64,000 nt of DNA, taken from Phytopseudomonas flavescens (lineage in GTDB: Bacteria; Pseudomonadota; Gammaproteobacteria; Pseudomonadales; Pseudomonadaceae). The notes under the pieces were generated by a model, which saw only the letters and a program-made list of their open reading frames with translations, made no database searches and had not been told where the DNA came from. This document shows, piece by piece, positions 53,570 through 62,205 of the stretch. The position numbers were made by a program, and so were the translations under genes. Location: assembly GCF_900100535.1 (NCBI RefSeq), contig NZ_FNDG01000023.1:1-64000 (forward strand), read 5' to 3'. Within the stretch, counting starts at the first letter, position 1, and each line of letters begins with the position of its first letter.

Positions 53570-54883
53570 CGGTGAACCCTCACGCTAAGCACGTTGTGAG
53601 CCTTCATCGCGAGGCTCTGATTTTCTTGTAGTCACGGCACAAGGCAGTCATGCAGATGGACAAGGGAACGCAAAGGTCATGCCGACATTGAACGGTCGTT
53701 CAATAAAAATGGGACCCAGGCTGGAACGCTCCCGGCAGAGCGAGCGCTGGGCGCCCTGAAGTGCCTCGTGAAATCCGCGTAAAGTGCCATGCCACAAGGA
53801 CCTGAGCATTTTGGTAGCACTGCCGCCGGGGGGTGTTCCCGTACTGTTGAGAGGGTTACCTGGCGGCAGTAACGGAGGCCGTGGCCGAATGGTCACGGCA
53901 ATGACCATTCGGCCACGGCTCCACCTGCACCAAAAGCTGGCGGATTACCGGCCATCTGAGCGAAAAGCGCCCACGCGCCGACAGGCGGGATCTCCTTCTA
54001 TCTGCCCCGCCTATCGGCGATGATGTCGCACAACCTGCGGGCAACCGACTCGACCAGCGAACTGGCACGGCCATCTCGCCTCGCACCATCGTGCCGAACC
54101 CACGGAAATACGCCATCAGCATGCGGATAGCTGCCACGCCCCCGGATGGGGCCGATCACCGTGATGGTGCAAAGAAGCGCTCTTTCAACGGCTGTTCTGC
54201 AGCGACTGACAGGCTTACATACGTTTTTTTTCGAATTCGCTGCAGCCCCCGGCTCATCTAGCCTAAGGCCGACTGAAAAGCTGAGAACCGCGCCACGCGC
54301 GGCCTCCAGCTTTGGCCAAGGGTAGAAAAAATCTGTTATGGTTTTTTTAGGCGGCGCACCTTGGTGTCGTCGCCCAACACGTCAGGGTCGCAATTCGATA
54401 ATTGCCGCGACCGCAAGACTATATCGTTGAGTCAGCCGATTTCGTCGCTGTCGCTCTTGACCAGGGTGGCAGACCGGAGCCCTCCGCTCCGGACCGAAGA
54501 ACAGATAAGTGCTGGCTACCGCAACAGGGCGCCAGTCCAACAAGAAATTTCGGATGTACGCGCATCTCGGATGAGATGTGAATTCCCAAGGGACTGGGCT
54601 TCGTAACACTGCCAGAGGGTTTGGAAAGCAGTTTGCAGCACGGCAACGCACTATTCATTCGACACGAAATCCAGGAATGCCGGGGGCTGCGAGCAGCCAG
54701 GGCAGGTCTCTGGGAGCGTGCGCGAGTGCCAGCAGAACGCCATGTGCCAGAACGCTGTCCAAACCTCGGAACCGTGTATATACCCACAAGCAAGAACAGT
54801 CGACATCGCCTGACGAACGCCCGGTGGGCGCTCGGCAGGCCGCGTGTAGCTGCTCTGGATGTCTACTGAAGGGGAACCATCCC
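53570..54883. other. 1.3-kb non-coding region between gbdR and cbcV
   Basis: No convincing gene on either strand; the frames present have no ribosome site or recognisable protein. It holds a perfect 17-bp inverted repeat (53879-53918), an AT-rich patch around 54218-54350 with two T-runs (TACGTTTTTTTTCG, GGTTTTTTTAGG), and small stems at about 54385-54408 (GTCGCAATT / AATTGC.GCGAC) and 54474-54492 (CCGGAGC / GCTCCGG). A possible promoter is TTGGCC (54312) with TTATGG 18 nt later, which would give cbcV a leader of over 500 nt. Confidence 0.5.
53879..53918. repeat. Perfect 17-bp inverted repeat upstream of gbdR
   Basis: CCGTGGCCGAATGGTCA (53879-53895) and its exact complement (53902-53918) surround a 6-nt loop. 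Partly complementary CTGCCGCC (near 53819) and GGCGGCAG (near 53862) lie just to the left and could form a second stem. No T-run follows. Confidence 0.7.
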
Positions 54884-56080
54884 ATGCAGTCTGGAAAAAT
54901 CGTCGTCGAGAACCTCTACAAGGTGTTCGGCGACAAGCCGCAAGAAGCCATCGACCTACTCAAGCAGGGTTGGAGCAAGGACAGAATTCTCGCCGAGAGA
55001 GGCGCCGTCATCGGCGTCAGCGACGTCTCGTTCAGCGTCGAGGAAGGTGAAATCTTTGTACTGATGGGCCTTTCCGGCTCGGGCAAGTCAACCCTTATCC
55101 GCCTCATCAATCGGTTGGTCGAACCGACTGCCGGAGATGTTTACATCGACGGGCAGAACGTTGCCAAGTTGCCCAAGGATCAGCTGATCGACCTGCGTCG
55201 CCGCGACATGAGCATGGTCTTCCAGTCGTTCGCGCTGATGCCGTCACGTACCGTTCTCGACAACGCCGCCTTTGGGCTCGAGGTGGCGGGCAAGGGCCGC
55301 AAGGAGCGCGAGGAACGCGCCATGCAGGTTCTTACCCAGGTGGGCCTGGATACCTTCGCCAGCAAGTTTCCCCACGAGCTCTCGGGCGGCATGCAGCAGC
55401 GGGTCGGCCTGGCTCGCGCCCTGGCCGTCGACCCGTCGATGATCATCATGGATGAAGCCTTCTCGGCCCTCGATCCGCTCAAGCGCCGCGAGATGCAGGA
55501 CATCCTGCTCGAACTGCAGAAGACCGATCGCCGCACCATCATCTTCGTCTCCCACGATATCGAGGAGGCCATGCGCATTGGCACCCGCATCGGCATCATG
55601 GAAGGCGGCAAGCTGGTTCAGGTCGGTACGCCACAGGAACTTATCGACCATCCCGCCAACGACTACGTGCGCAACTTCTTCGATACGGTCGACACCAGCC
55701 GCTATCTCACCGCCGGCCAGCTCAAGTCCGACAGCGTGCCGATCTACGTGCACAACGGCAAGGCGCCAGATGCGCAGACCGTATGCCGCGAGTTGCAGGA
55801 GCAGGACAAGCACTACGCCTTCATCGTCGACGAACACAACAAGTTCCAAGGCTCCATCAGCCTGGAGAAGATCGCCCTGCTGGTCGAAGGCGGCGAATCC
55901 TGCTCCCTGAACCAGACCGTCCTGAAGGAAATCAATCCGGTTCCCGAGGATATGCCACTGGATCAGGTGATCGGGCGCCTGGTCGACAACGAGGGGCCGA
56001 TCCCGGTGGTCGACCAGGACGGCAATTACAGCGGTGCCATCAGCAAAGGCCGCCTCCTGACTCGTCTGCAGGGAGAATGA
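54884..56080 (+). CDS. cbcV: Choline/betaine/carnitine ABC transporter ATPase CbcV
   Basis: 398 residues from ATG 54884 (MQSGKIVVENLYKVFGDKP), with AAGGGGAACC upstream. OpuAA/ProV-type ATPase: Walker A GLSGSGKSTLIR, signature LSGGMQQRVGLARAL, Walker B MIIMDEAFSALDP, H-loop FVSHDIEEA and a C-terminal CBS-domain pair (residues ~270-398). It powers uptake of quaternary ammonium compounds with CbcW. Operon cbcV-cbcW-choX-OpuAC gene. Confidence 0.95.
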   Translation: MQSGKIVVENLYKVFGDKPQEAIDLLKQGWSKDRILAERGAVIGVSDVSFSVEEGEIFVLMGLSGSGKSTLIRLINRLVEPTAGDVYIDGQNVAKLPKDQLIDLRRRDMSMVFQSFALMPSRTVLDNAAFGLEVAGKGRKEREERAMQVLTQVGLDTFASKFPHELSGGMQQRVGLARALAVDPSMIIMDEAFSALDPLKRREMQDILLELQKTDRRTIIFVSHDIEEAMRIGTRIGIMEGGKLVQVGTPQELIDHPANDYVRNFFDTVDTSRYLTAGQLKSDSVPIYVHNGKAPDAQTVCRELQEQDKHYAFIVDEHNKFQGSISLEKIALLVEGGESCSLNQTVLKEINPVPEDMPLDQVIGRLVDNEGPIPVVDQDGNYSGAISKGRLLTRLQGE

Positions 56081-56081
56081 C

Positions 56082-56963
56082 ATGAGCGAGAAACTGGATC
56101 TGGGCAGCTGGGTCAACGACTCGGTGCAACACCTGCTGGATAACTACAGCGGTGCCTTCGACAGTATCGGCAGCGTGGTCAGCGGCTTTTCCGAGGGTAT
56201 CGAGGCGGTACTCATGCTGCCCCCGGCCTGGCTGCTGATCGCCATCTTCGTGGCCCTCGGGCTCTGGCGCATCGGCCTGCGCTTCGCCGTGTTCACCGCC
56301 ATCGCCTTCGTGCTGATCGTCATGACCGGCTTCTGGGAGCAGACGGTAGTGACCCTGGGCCTGACCTTCTCGGCGACCCTGATCAGCCTGCTGATCGGCA
56401 TTCCGCTGGGTATCTGGGCGGCCAAGAGCGAGCGTGTGTCGACCATCATCCGGCCGATCCTGGATTTCATGCAGACCATGCCGGCGTTCGTCTACCTGAT
56501 CCCGGCGGCCATGCTGTTCGGCCTCGGCCGCGTGCCGGGTATCATCGCCACGGTGATCTTCGCCATGCCACCGGCGGTTCGCCTGACCAGCCTGGGCATT
56601 CGCCAGGTCAACAAGGAAATCGTCGAGGCCGGCCAGTCGTTCGGCTGCAACGGCCGCCAACTGCTGTTCAAGGTGCAGTTGCCCAATGCGATGCCGTCGA
56701 TCATGGCGGGCGTCAACCAGACCATCATGATGGCGCTGTCGATGGTGATCATCGCCTCGATGGTCGGCGCAGGCGGCCTGGGCAACGACGTGCTGGCCAG
56801 TATCCAGCGTCTGGACATCGGCCTGGGCTTCGAAAGCGGTATGGCCGTGGTCCTGCTGGCGATCATCCTCGACCGTATCACCGAGAGCTTCGGCACCCCG
56901 CAGACCGCGGCGAACCGTGCCGGCTGGCTGAACTGGCTGAGCGCTCGTCTGCAACGCCAATGA
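56082..56963 (+). CDS. cbcW: Choline/betaine/carnitine ABC transporter permease CbcW
   Basis: 293 residues, 1 nt after the cbcV stop. Multi-pass permease of the ProW type with the EAA-like ATPase contact VNKEIVEAGQSFGCNGRQLLFKVQLPNAMPS split over the loop, and VPGIIATVIFAMPPAVRL. It forms the membrane channel for quaternary amines delivered by ChoX, CaiX and the OpuAC-type protein. Confidence 0.95.
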   Translation: MSEKLDLGSWVNDSVQHLLDNYSGAFDSIGSVVSGFSEGIEAVLMLPPAWLLIAIFVALGLWRIGLRFAVFTAIAFVLIVMTGFWEQTVVTLGLTFSATLISLLIGIPLGIWAAKSERVSTIIRPILDFMQTMPAFVYLIPAAMLFGLGRVPGIIATVIFAMPPAVRLTSLGIRQVNKEIVEAGQSFGCNGRQLLFKVQLPNAMPSIMAGVNQTIMMALSMVIIASMVGAGGLGNDVLASIQRLDIGLGFESGMAVVLLAIILDRITESFGTPQTAANRAGWLNWLSARLQRQ

Positions 56964-57006
56964 AGCGGCGATAGCAGCGTACCTTCACCTTCACAAGGAT
57001 CCACGG

Positions 57007-57951
57007 ATGAACAATTTCTACAAGTTGGCGGGCGTAGGCCTGTTGTCCTGCGCAGTGATGCAGAGCGCCTGGGCCCAGGACCCCGCAAGCTGCAAGCAGG
57101 TGCGCTTCGCCGAAATCGGCTGGGCCGACATCGCGGCCACCACGGGCGTCGCCATGACCCTGACCGAAGGCCTCGGCTATCAGCCGCGCAAGACCATGGC
57201 CTCGGTGCCGATCGCCTTCACTGGAGTGAAGAACAAGCAGATCGACGTGTTCCTCGGTTACTGGGCGCCATCCATGGACTCGGTGATCGAGCCGTTCACC
57301 AAGGACAACAGCGTCAAGGTACTGCCCAAGGCCAACCTCGAAGGCGCCAAGTACACCTTGGCGGTGCCGACCTACGCTGCCGAGGCAGGCCTGAAGAGCT
57401 TTCAGGACATCGCCAAGTTCAAGGATCAGCTGGGTGGCAAGATCTACGGCATCGAGCCGGGCAACGACGGCAACCTGCTGATCGAGGGCATGATCAAGGG
57501 CAACACCTTCGATCTCGGCGATTTCAAGATGGTCGAGTCCAGCGAGGCCGGCATGCTGGTGCAGGTGCAGCGCGCGATTCGCAAGAAAGAGCCGGTGGTC
57601 TTCCTTGGCTGGGCCCCGCACCCCATGAACACCCAGCAGGACATCACCTATCTGTCCGGTGGTGACGACGTGTTCGGCCCGGATTACGGCGCCGCCAAGG
57701 TCTACACCGTGGTACCGCCCGATTACGAAGAACGCTGCGCCAACGTCGGCAAGCTGCTGAACAACCTGCAGTTCAACGTCGATATCGAAAGCCAGTTGAT
57801 GGAAAAAGTGCTGGAGAAGAAAGACCCGGCCGACGTGGCCAAGGAGTGGATCAAGGCCAACCCGCAGGCTCTCGACGCCTGGCTGGAAGGCGTGACCACC
57901 TTCGATGGCAAGGACGGCGTTGCTGCCGTCAAGAAATTCGTCGGGCTCTGA
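57007..57951 (+). CDS. choX: Choline-binding periplasmic protein ChoX
   Basis: 314 residues. The signal peptide ends MQSAWAQDPAS. OpuAC-type fold with IGWADIAATTGVAMTLTEGL, DVFLGYWAPSMDSVI and FLGWAPHPMNTQQDITYLSG, where Trp and Tyr form the aromatic cage. Very similar in layout to CaiX (41324-42259), which suggests that the two arose by duplication. Known ChoX binds choline for the Cbc transporter. Confidence 0.9.
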   Translation: MNNFYKLAGVGLLSCAVMQSAWAQDPASCKQVRFAEIGWADIAATTGVAMTLTEGLGYQPRKTMASVPIAFTGVKNKQIDVFLGYWAPSMDSVIEPFTKDNSVKVLPKANLEGAKYTLAVPTYAAEAGLKSFQDIAKFKDQLGGKIYGIEPGNDGNLLIEGMIKGNTFDLGDFKMVESSEAGMLVQVQRAIRKKEPVVFLGWAPHPMNTQQDITYLSGGDDVFGPDYGAAKVYTVVPPDYEERCANVGKLLNNLQFNVDIESQLMEKVLEKKDPADVAKEWIKANPQALDAWLEGVTTFDGKDGVAAVKKFVGL

Positions 57952-57972
57952 TCGAGTCCGCACTCACCGCGA

Positions 57973-57992
57973 CCCGGCTGATTTCAGCCGGG
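57973..57992. terminator. Stem-loop after choX
   Basis: CCCGGCTGA and TCAGCCGGG form a perfect 9-bp stem around TT, 21 nt after the choX stop. No T-run follows (GCCAGG), so it may attenuate or protect the transcript between choX and the next binding-protein gene. Confidence 0.45.
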
Positions 57993-58166
57993 CCAGGTAC
58001 AGACAGGCGGCGCACGGTGCGTAGCCTGTCCGCCGGGAGGCGCGCCTCCCATGCGCCCGGTTTCACCAGGGCCATGCCCTGCTCTGCACAGCCGGTGCCG
58101 CAAGGCCCGCGATCAGAACGAGCCAGTAAACACCCAGAACTGCCACTCACTGACGGAGCAAGACCT

Positions 58167-59027
58167 ATGCAAAGATTCAAACGCCTCTGCCTGCAGAGCC
58201 TCGGCATCGCCACCCTGGCCATGGGTATGTCCAGCGCCATGGCAGCGGACAAACCCGCCCTGAAGATCGGCTACGTGAATGGTTGGGACGACAGCGTCGC
58301 CGTCACCCACGTCGCTGGCGAAATTCTCAAGAGCAAACTCGGTTACGACGTCACCCTGCAGCCGGTAGAACCCGCCATCATGTGGCAGGGCCTGGCCCGC
58401 GGCGACCTCGACGCCACCCTCTCCGCCTGGCTGCCAGCTACCCACGGCGAATACTTCGAGAAGCTCAAGGACAAGGTCACCGTTCTGGGCACCAACTACA
58501 ACGGCGCCAAGATCGGCCTGATCGTACCCGAGTACGTCGAGGCCAAGACCATCGCCGACCTGGAAAAATACGCCAAGGACTTCGATGGCAAAATCACCGG
58601 CATCGATGCCGGCGCCGGTGTGATGCGCCGGGCCGAAGACGCGATCAAGGCCTACGACCTGAAGAGCATCAAGCTGATGCCCAGCTCCGGCCCGGCCATG
58701 ACCACCGCCCTGACCCGCGCGGAAAAGGCGCAGAAACCCATCGTGGTGACGGGCTGGATCCCGCACTGGATGTTCGCGCAATGGAAGCTGCGCTTCCTGG
58801 AAGACCCGAAGAACGTCTTCGGCGAAGCCGAGCATGTCGACACCGTGGCCAACCCGGGTCTGGAAGCCAAGGCGCCAGAAGCCGTGGCCTTCCTCAAGAA
58901 GCTGTCCTGGAGCGCCGAGGAAGTGGGCGCGGTGATGCTGTCCATCCGCGACGGCGTGAAGCCCGAGGAAGCGGCCAAGCAGTGGATCGCCAAGAACCCG
59001 GAGCGGGTCGCCGAATGGCTGAAGTGA
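58167..59027 (+). CDS. OpuAC/ProX-type glycine betaine-binding periplasmic protein
   Basis: 286 residues from ATG 58167 (MQRFKRLCLQSLGIATLAM), with ACGGAGC upstream. The signal peptide ends SSAMAADKPAL. Betaine-binding features: IGYVNGWDDSVAVTHVAGEI, LDATLSAWLPATHGEYF and VVTGWIPHWMFAQWKLRF, with conserved Trp residues. It is more like OpuAC of Bacillus than ChoX or CaiX. It ends the cbcV operon before a strong terminator. Glycine betaine or a related compound is the likely ligand. Confidence 0.88.
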   Translation: MQRFKRLCLQSLGIATLAMGMSSAMAADKPALKIGYVNGWDDSVAVTHVAGEILKSKLGYDVTLQPVEPAIMWQGLARGDLDATLSAWLPATHGEYFEKLKDKVTVLGTNYNGAKIGLIVPEYVEAKTIADLEKYAKDFDGKITGIDAGAGVMRRAEDAIKAYDLKSIKLMPSSGPAMTTALTRAEKAQKPIVVTGWIPHWMFAQWKLRFLEDPKNVFGEAEHVDTVANPGLEAKAPEAVAFLKKLSWSAEEVGAVMLSIRDGVKPEEAAKQWIAKNPERVAEWLK

Positions 59028-59047
59028 TCTGACCGCAGCCTCTCGAC

Positions 59048-59081
59048 AATGCCAGCCGGGTGATCCGGCTGGCATTTTTTT
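59048..59081 (+). terminator. Rho-independent terminator ending the cbcV operon
   Basis: ATGCCAGCCGG (59049-59059) pairs with CCGGCTGGCAT (59065-59075) around a 5-nt loop and is followed by seven T. It lies 20 nt after the last stop of the transporter operon. Confidence 0.93.
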
Positions 59082-59154
59082 CGTCCTGCGCAAAAGCCCG
59101 CCGCAGAAGCGGATCGCTCGCGGCTGATCGGGCGACCCAACGGTTTTCCTTCCC

Positions 59155-59184
59155 TAGCGCCATATATTTTTGTATATAGCGTTA
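59155..59184. promoter_or_regulatory. ModE-like operator upstream of modA
   Basis: TAGCGCCATATA - TTTTTG - TATATAGCGTTA is an inverted repeat with 10 of 12 arm positions complementary. It fits the known ModE pattern of TATATA-type half-sites with flanking CG and a 6-nt spacer. It sits 46 nt before the modA start, where molybdate-bound ModE represses transcription in other bacteria. No modE gene is in the window. Confidence 0.7.
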
Positions 59185-59229
59185 CCGCACGTGGCCGCCG
59201 TTCGCGGCCGGCATCCAAAGGAGCAGTCC

Positions 59230-59988
59230 ATGCGCACCCGCCTCGTCCGTCCGCTTTTCGTTCTTTGCGCCAGCCTCGCCATGGTCGGCAACGCCCTGGC
59301 CGATCAGGTACAGGTGGCGGTTGCCGCCAACTTCACCGCGCCAATGCAGGCCATCGCCAGCGAGTTCGAGAAGGACACCGGCCACAGCGTTCAGGCCTCC
59401 TATGGGGCCACCGGGCAGTTCTATGCACAGATCAGCAACGGTGCGCCCTTCGAGGTCTTTCTCTCCGCCGATGACAGCACGCCGGCCAAACTCGAGAAGG
59501 AAGGCCGCAGCGTGGACGGTTCGCGCTTCACCTACGCCATCGGCAAGCTGGTGTTGTGGTCGCCGAAGCAGGGCTTAGTCGACGACCAGGGCGCCGTGCT
59601 CGGCAAAGGCGAGTTCAAGCACCTGGCCATCGCCAACCCGAAGGCTGCGCCCTATGGCCTGGCCGCGACCCAGACCCTGGACAAGCTGGGCCTGAGCGAC
59701 ACCCTGAAAGGCAAGATCGTCGAGGGCCAGAACATCACCCAGGCGCTGCAGTTCGTCTCCACCGGCAATGCCGAGCTGGGCTTCGTCGCCCTGTCCCAGG
59801 TGTACAAGGATGGCCAGATCACCAGCGGCTCGGCCTGGGTGGTGCCAGAAGCGATGTACGAGCCGATCCGCCAGGACGCCCTCATCCTCAAGAAAGGCGC
59901 GGGCAATCCGGCAGCCAAGGCGCTGGTCGACTACCTGAAAGGACCGAAAGCTGCCGAGATCATCAAGTCCTACGGTTACCAGCTTTAA
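59230..59988 (+). CDS. modA: Molybdate-binding periplasmic protein ModA
   Basis: 252 residues from ATG 59230 with AAAGGAGC upstream. Signal peptide ends GNALADQVQ. ModA features: VAVAANFTAPMQAIASEFEK, SYGATGQFYAQISNGAPFEV and FVSTGNAELGFVALSQV. It binds molybdate (or tungstate) for ModBC. A 272-bp gap with a repeat separates it from modB. Confidence 0.95.
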   Translation: MRTRLVRPLFVLCASLAMVGNALADQVQVAVAANFTAPMQAIASEFEKDTGHSVQASYGATGQFYAQISNGAPFEVFLSADDSTPAKLEKEGRSVDGSRFTYAIGKLVLWSPKQGLVDDQGAVLGKGEFKHLAIANPKAAPYGLAATQTLDKLGLSDTLKGKIVEGQNITQALQFVSTGNAELGFVALSQVYKDGQITSGSAWVVPEAMYEPIRQDALILKKGAGNPAAKALVDYLKGPKAAEIIKSYGYQL

Positions 59989-60054
59989 AGAGCCTGTTAA
60001 CGACCTCTTGCGTGCTGATGTAGCAAGGAGTCAGGCGACATAGATGGCTGCTAT

Positions 60055-60164
60055 AAGGCGAAAGCGGCCGTAGGGTGGATGACGCTCTTTTCATCCACCA
60101 TCGCGATCGCAGAGCGGTGGACGGATGAAGCGTCGTCCACCCTACAAATGTCCGCTAGCGCCTT
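60055..60164. repeat. 110-bp nested inverted repeat, identical to 43439-43548
   Basis: Same sequence and orientation as the unit after cdhR. Here the flanks extend the symmetry: GATGGCTGC on the left and GCAGCCATC on the right. It interrupts the modA-modB gap, so modBC transcription may be affected or may start after it. Confidence 0.82.
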
Positions 60165-60260
60165 TCTGCAGCCATCCGTTTGAAATGCTGGAGCCTGCGT
60201 CGGAAGATCAGCAGCCGGCTCCGGCGCTTTTTCCGTCCACCACAGCTAAAAGGCCACTGC

Positions 60261-60944
60261 ATGCCCCTGGGCGCCAACGACTTCGCCGCCATCCTCCTCA
60301 CCCTGGAACTGGCCACCCTGACCACGGTGCTGTTGCTGCTGGTCGGAACGCCCATCGCCTGGTGGCTGTCGCGCACCGGCTCCTGGCTGAAGCGCCCGAT
60401 CGGCGCCATCGTCGCCCTGCCGCTGGTGTTGCCGCCGACGGTGATCGGCTTCTACCTGCTGATCAGCATGGGCCCCAACGGTTTCTTCGGCCAACTGACC
60501 CAGGCGCTCGGCCTGGGTACCCTGACCTTCACCTTCGCCGGGCTGGTGATCGGCTCGGTGTTCTATTCCCTGCCGTTCGTGGTGCAGCCGTTGCAGAATG
60601 CCTTCGAAGCCATGGGCCGTGCGCCCCTGGAAGCAGCAGCGACGCTGCGCGCCGGGCCCTGGGATACCTTCTTCAGCGTGGTGCTGCCACTGGCCAGGCC
60701 GGGCTTTATCACTGCGGCGATCCTCGGTTTCGCCCACACCGTCGGTGAGTTCGGCGTGGTACTGATGATCGGCGGCAACATCCCCGGCAAGACCCAGGTG
60801 GCCTCGGTGCAGATCTACAACCACGTGGAAACCATGGAGTACGCCCAGGCCCACTGGCTGGCCGGTGGCATGGTGGTGTTCTCCTTCCTGGTGCTGCTGG
60901 CACTCTACTCCAGCGGTCGCAGCGGCCAGAAGGCCTGGTCATGA
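60261..60944 (+). CDS. modB: Molybdate ABC transporter permease ModB
   Basis: 227 residues from ATG 60261 (MPLGANDFAAILLTLELAT), with AAAAGGCC upstream. Five to six membrane helices; LPLVLPPTVIGFYLLISMG and the ATPase-contact loop APLEAAATLRAGPWDTFFSV are typical. It forms the channel for molybdate. Overlaps modC as ATGA. Confidence 0.95.
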   Translation: MPLGANDFAAILLTLELATLTTVLLLLVGTPIAWWLSRTGSWLKRPIGAIVALPLVLPPTVIGFYLLISMGPNGFFGQLTQALGLGTLTFTFAGLVIGSVFYSLPFVVQPLQNAFEAMGRAPLEAAATLRAGPWDTFFSVVLPLARPGFITAAILGFAHTVGEFGVVLMIGGNIPGKTQVASVQIYNHVETMEYAQAHWLAGGMVVFSFLVLLALYSSGRSGQKAWS

Positions 60945-62035
60945 GCGCTGCACCGATCCACGCGCGCTTCAACCTGGCCCATCCCGGCTTCACCCTGGAT
61001 GTCGACCTGCAGTTGCCGGGCCGCGGCGTCAGCGCCCTGTTCGGTCATTCAGGCTCGGGCAAGACCACCCTGCTGCGCTGCGTCGCCGGCCTGGAAAAGC
61101 CGGGCAGCGGCTACCTGCAGATCAATGGCGAAACCTGGCAGGACAGCGCCCGCGGCATCTGGCTGCCGGCCCACCAGCGCCCGGTCGGCTACGTGTTCCA
61201 GGACGCCAACCTGTTCCCCCACCTGTCGGTGCTGCGCAATCTGCAGTTCGGTTTCAAACGCATCGCCAAGGCCGAGCGGCGCGTGCCCCTGGAACAGGCG
61301 GTCGAGCTGCTCGGTATCGGGCACCTGCTCGACCGCCTGCCGGATCGCCTCTCCGGCGGCGAGCGCCAGCGCATCGGCATGGCCCGCGCCCTGCTCACCA
61401 GCCCGCGCCTGCTGCTGATGGACGAGCCACTGGCGGCACTGGACCTCAAGCGCAAGGGCGAAGTGCTGCCCTATCTGGAGCGCCTGCATGACGAGTTGGA
61501 CATTCCGATCCTCTACGTCAGCCATGCGCCAGACGAAGTGGCGCGTCTCGCCGACCACCTGGTGGTGCTCGACGAAGGCCGGGTCACGGCCAGCGGGCCG
61601 CTGAAGGAGACGCTGATCCGCAGCGACCTGCCATTCATCTTCGAAGACGATGCCGAAGCGGTGATCGAGGGGCAGGTGGAGCGGCACGATGCGCGCTACG
61701 ATCTGCTCGCTATCAGCCTGGCTGGCAGCACGGCCTGCCTGCGGCTGGCCCACGCGCCATTGCCGGCAGGCCGTCAGGTGCGAATCAAGATCAAGGCCCG
61801 TGACGTCAGCCTGAGCCTGCAGCAGGCCCACGACAGCAGCGTGCTCAACCTGCTGCCGGCGACGGTCGAGCGCTGGTTCGAGCTACCCAACCCGGCGCAC
61901 CGCCTGGTCGAACTGCAACTGGGCGAACAGCGCCTCATCGCGCGCATCACCCGCTACTCCTTCGACCAGTTGGATATCCGCGCCGGGCAACCGCTGTGGG
62001 CGCAGGTCAAATCGGTGTCGCTGCTGGCGTCCTGA
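60941..62035 (+). CDS. modC: Molybdate ABC transporter ATPase ModC
   Basis: 364 residues. Walker A FGHSGSGKTTLLRC, signature LSGGERQRIGMARAL, Walker B LLLMDEPLAALD, H-loop YVSHAPDEVARLA, and a C-terminal TOBE/molybdate-binding domain (residues ~290-360). It energises ModB. Start overlaps modB. Confidence 0.96.
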   Translation: MSAAPIHARFNLAHPGFTLDVDLQLPGRGVSALFGHSGSGKTTLLRCVAGLEKPGSGYLQINGETWQDSARGIWLPAHQRPVGYVFQDANLFPHLSVLRNLQFGFKRIAKAERRVPLEQAVELLGIGHLLDRLPDRLSGGERQRIGMARALLTSPRLLLMDEPLAALDLKRKGEVLPYLERLHDELDIPILYVSHAPDEVARLADHLVVLDEGRVTASGPLKETLIRSDLPFIFEDDAEAVIEGQVERHDARYDLLAISLAGSTACLRLAHAPLPAGRQVRIKIKARDVSLSLQQAHDSSVLNLLPATVERWFELPNPAHRLVELQLGEQRLIARITRYSFDQLDIRAGQPLWAQVKSVSLLAS

Positions 62036-62069
62036 GGCGCAACGGGCCCAGTAATGCAAATAACTACAA

Positions 62070-62180
62070 GGGGGCGAAAGCAGCCATTCGCCGATCCACT
62101 GTGGGAGCGCGCCATGCGCGAAAAATCGCGGGCATGGCCCGCTCCCACAGATACTGCACCGATGACCGCTTTCGCCTTTT
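62070..62180. repeat. Composite repeat: outer GGCGAAAGC ends around a GTGGGAGCG core
   Basis: GGCGAAAGCAGCCAT (62073-62087) and ATGACCGCTTTCGCC (62162-62176) form the outer arms. Inside, CTGTGGGAGCGCGCCATGCG and its near complement GGGCATGGCCCGCTCCCACAG form the core (62099-62150). The outer arms resemble those of the 110-bp units, while the core belongs to the GTGGGAGCGGGC family. Confidence 0.7.
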
Positions 62181-62205
62181 AACCACCCACTCACACAGTG
62201 TCGTA

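Noticed and set aside
53648..53908. 86-codon minus-strand frame upstream of gbdR
   Set aside because: No ribosome site, overlaps the perfect palindrome, and the Pro/Arg-rich product has no recognisable fold.
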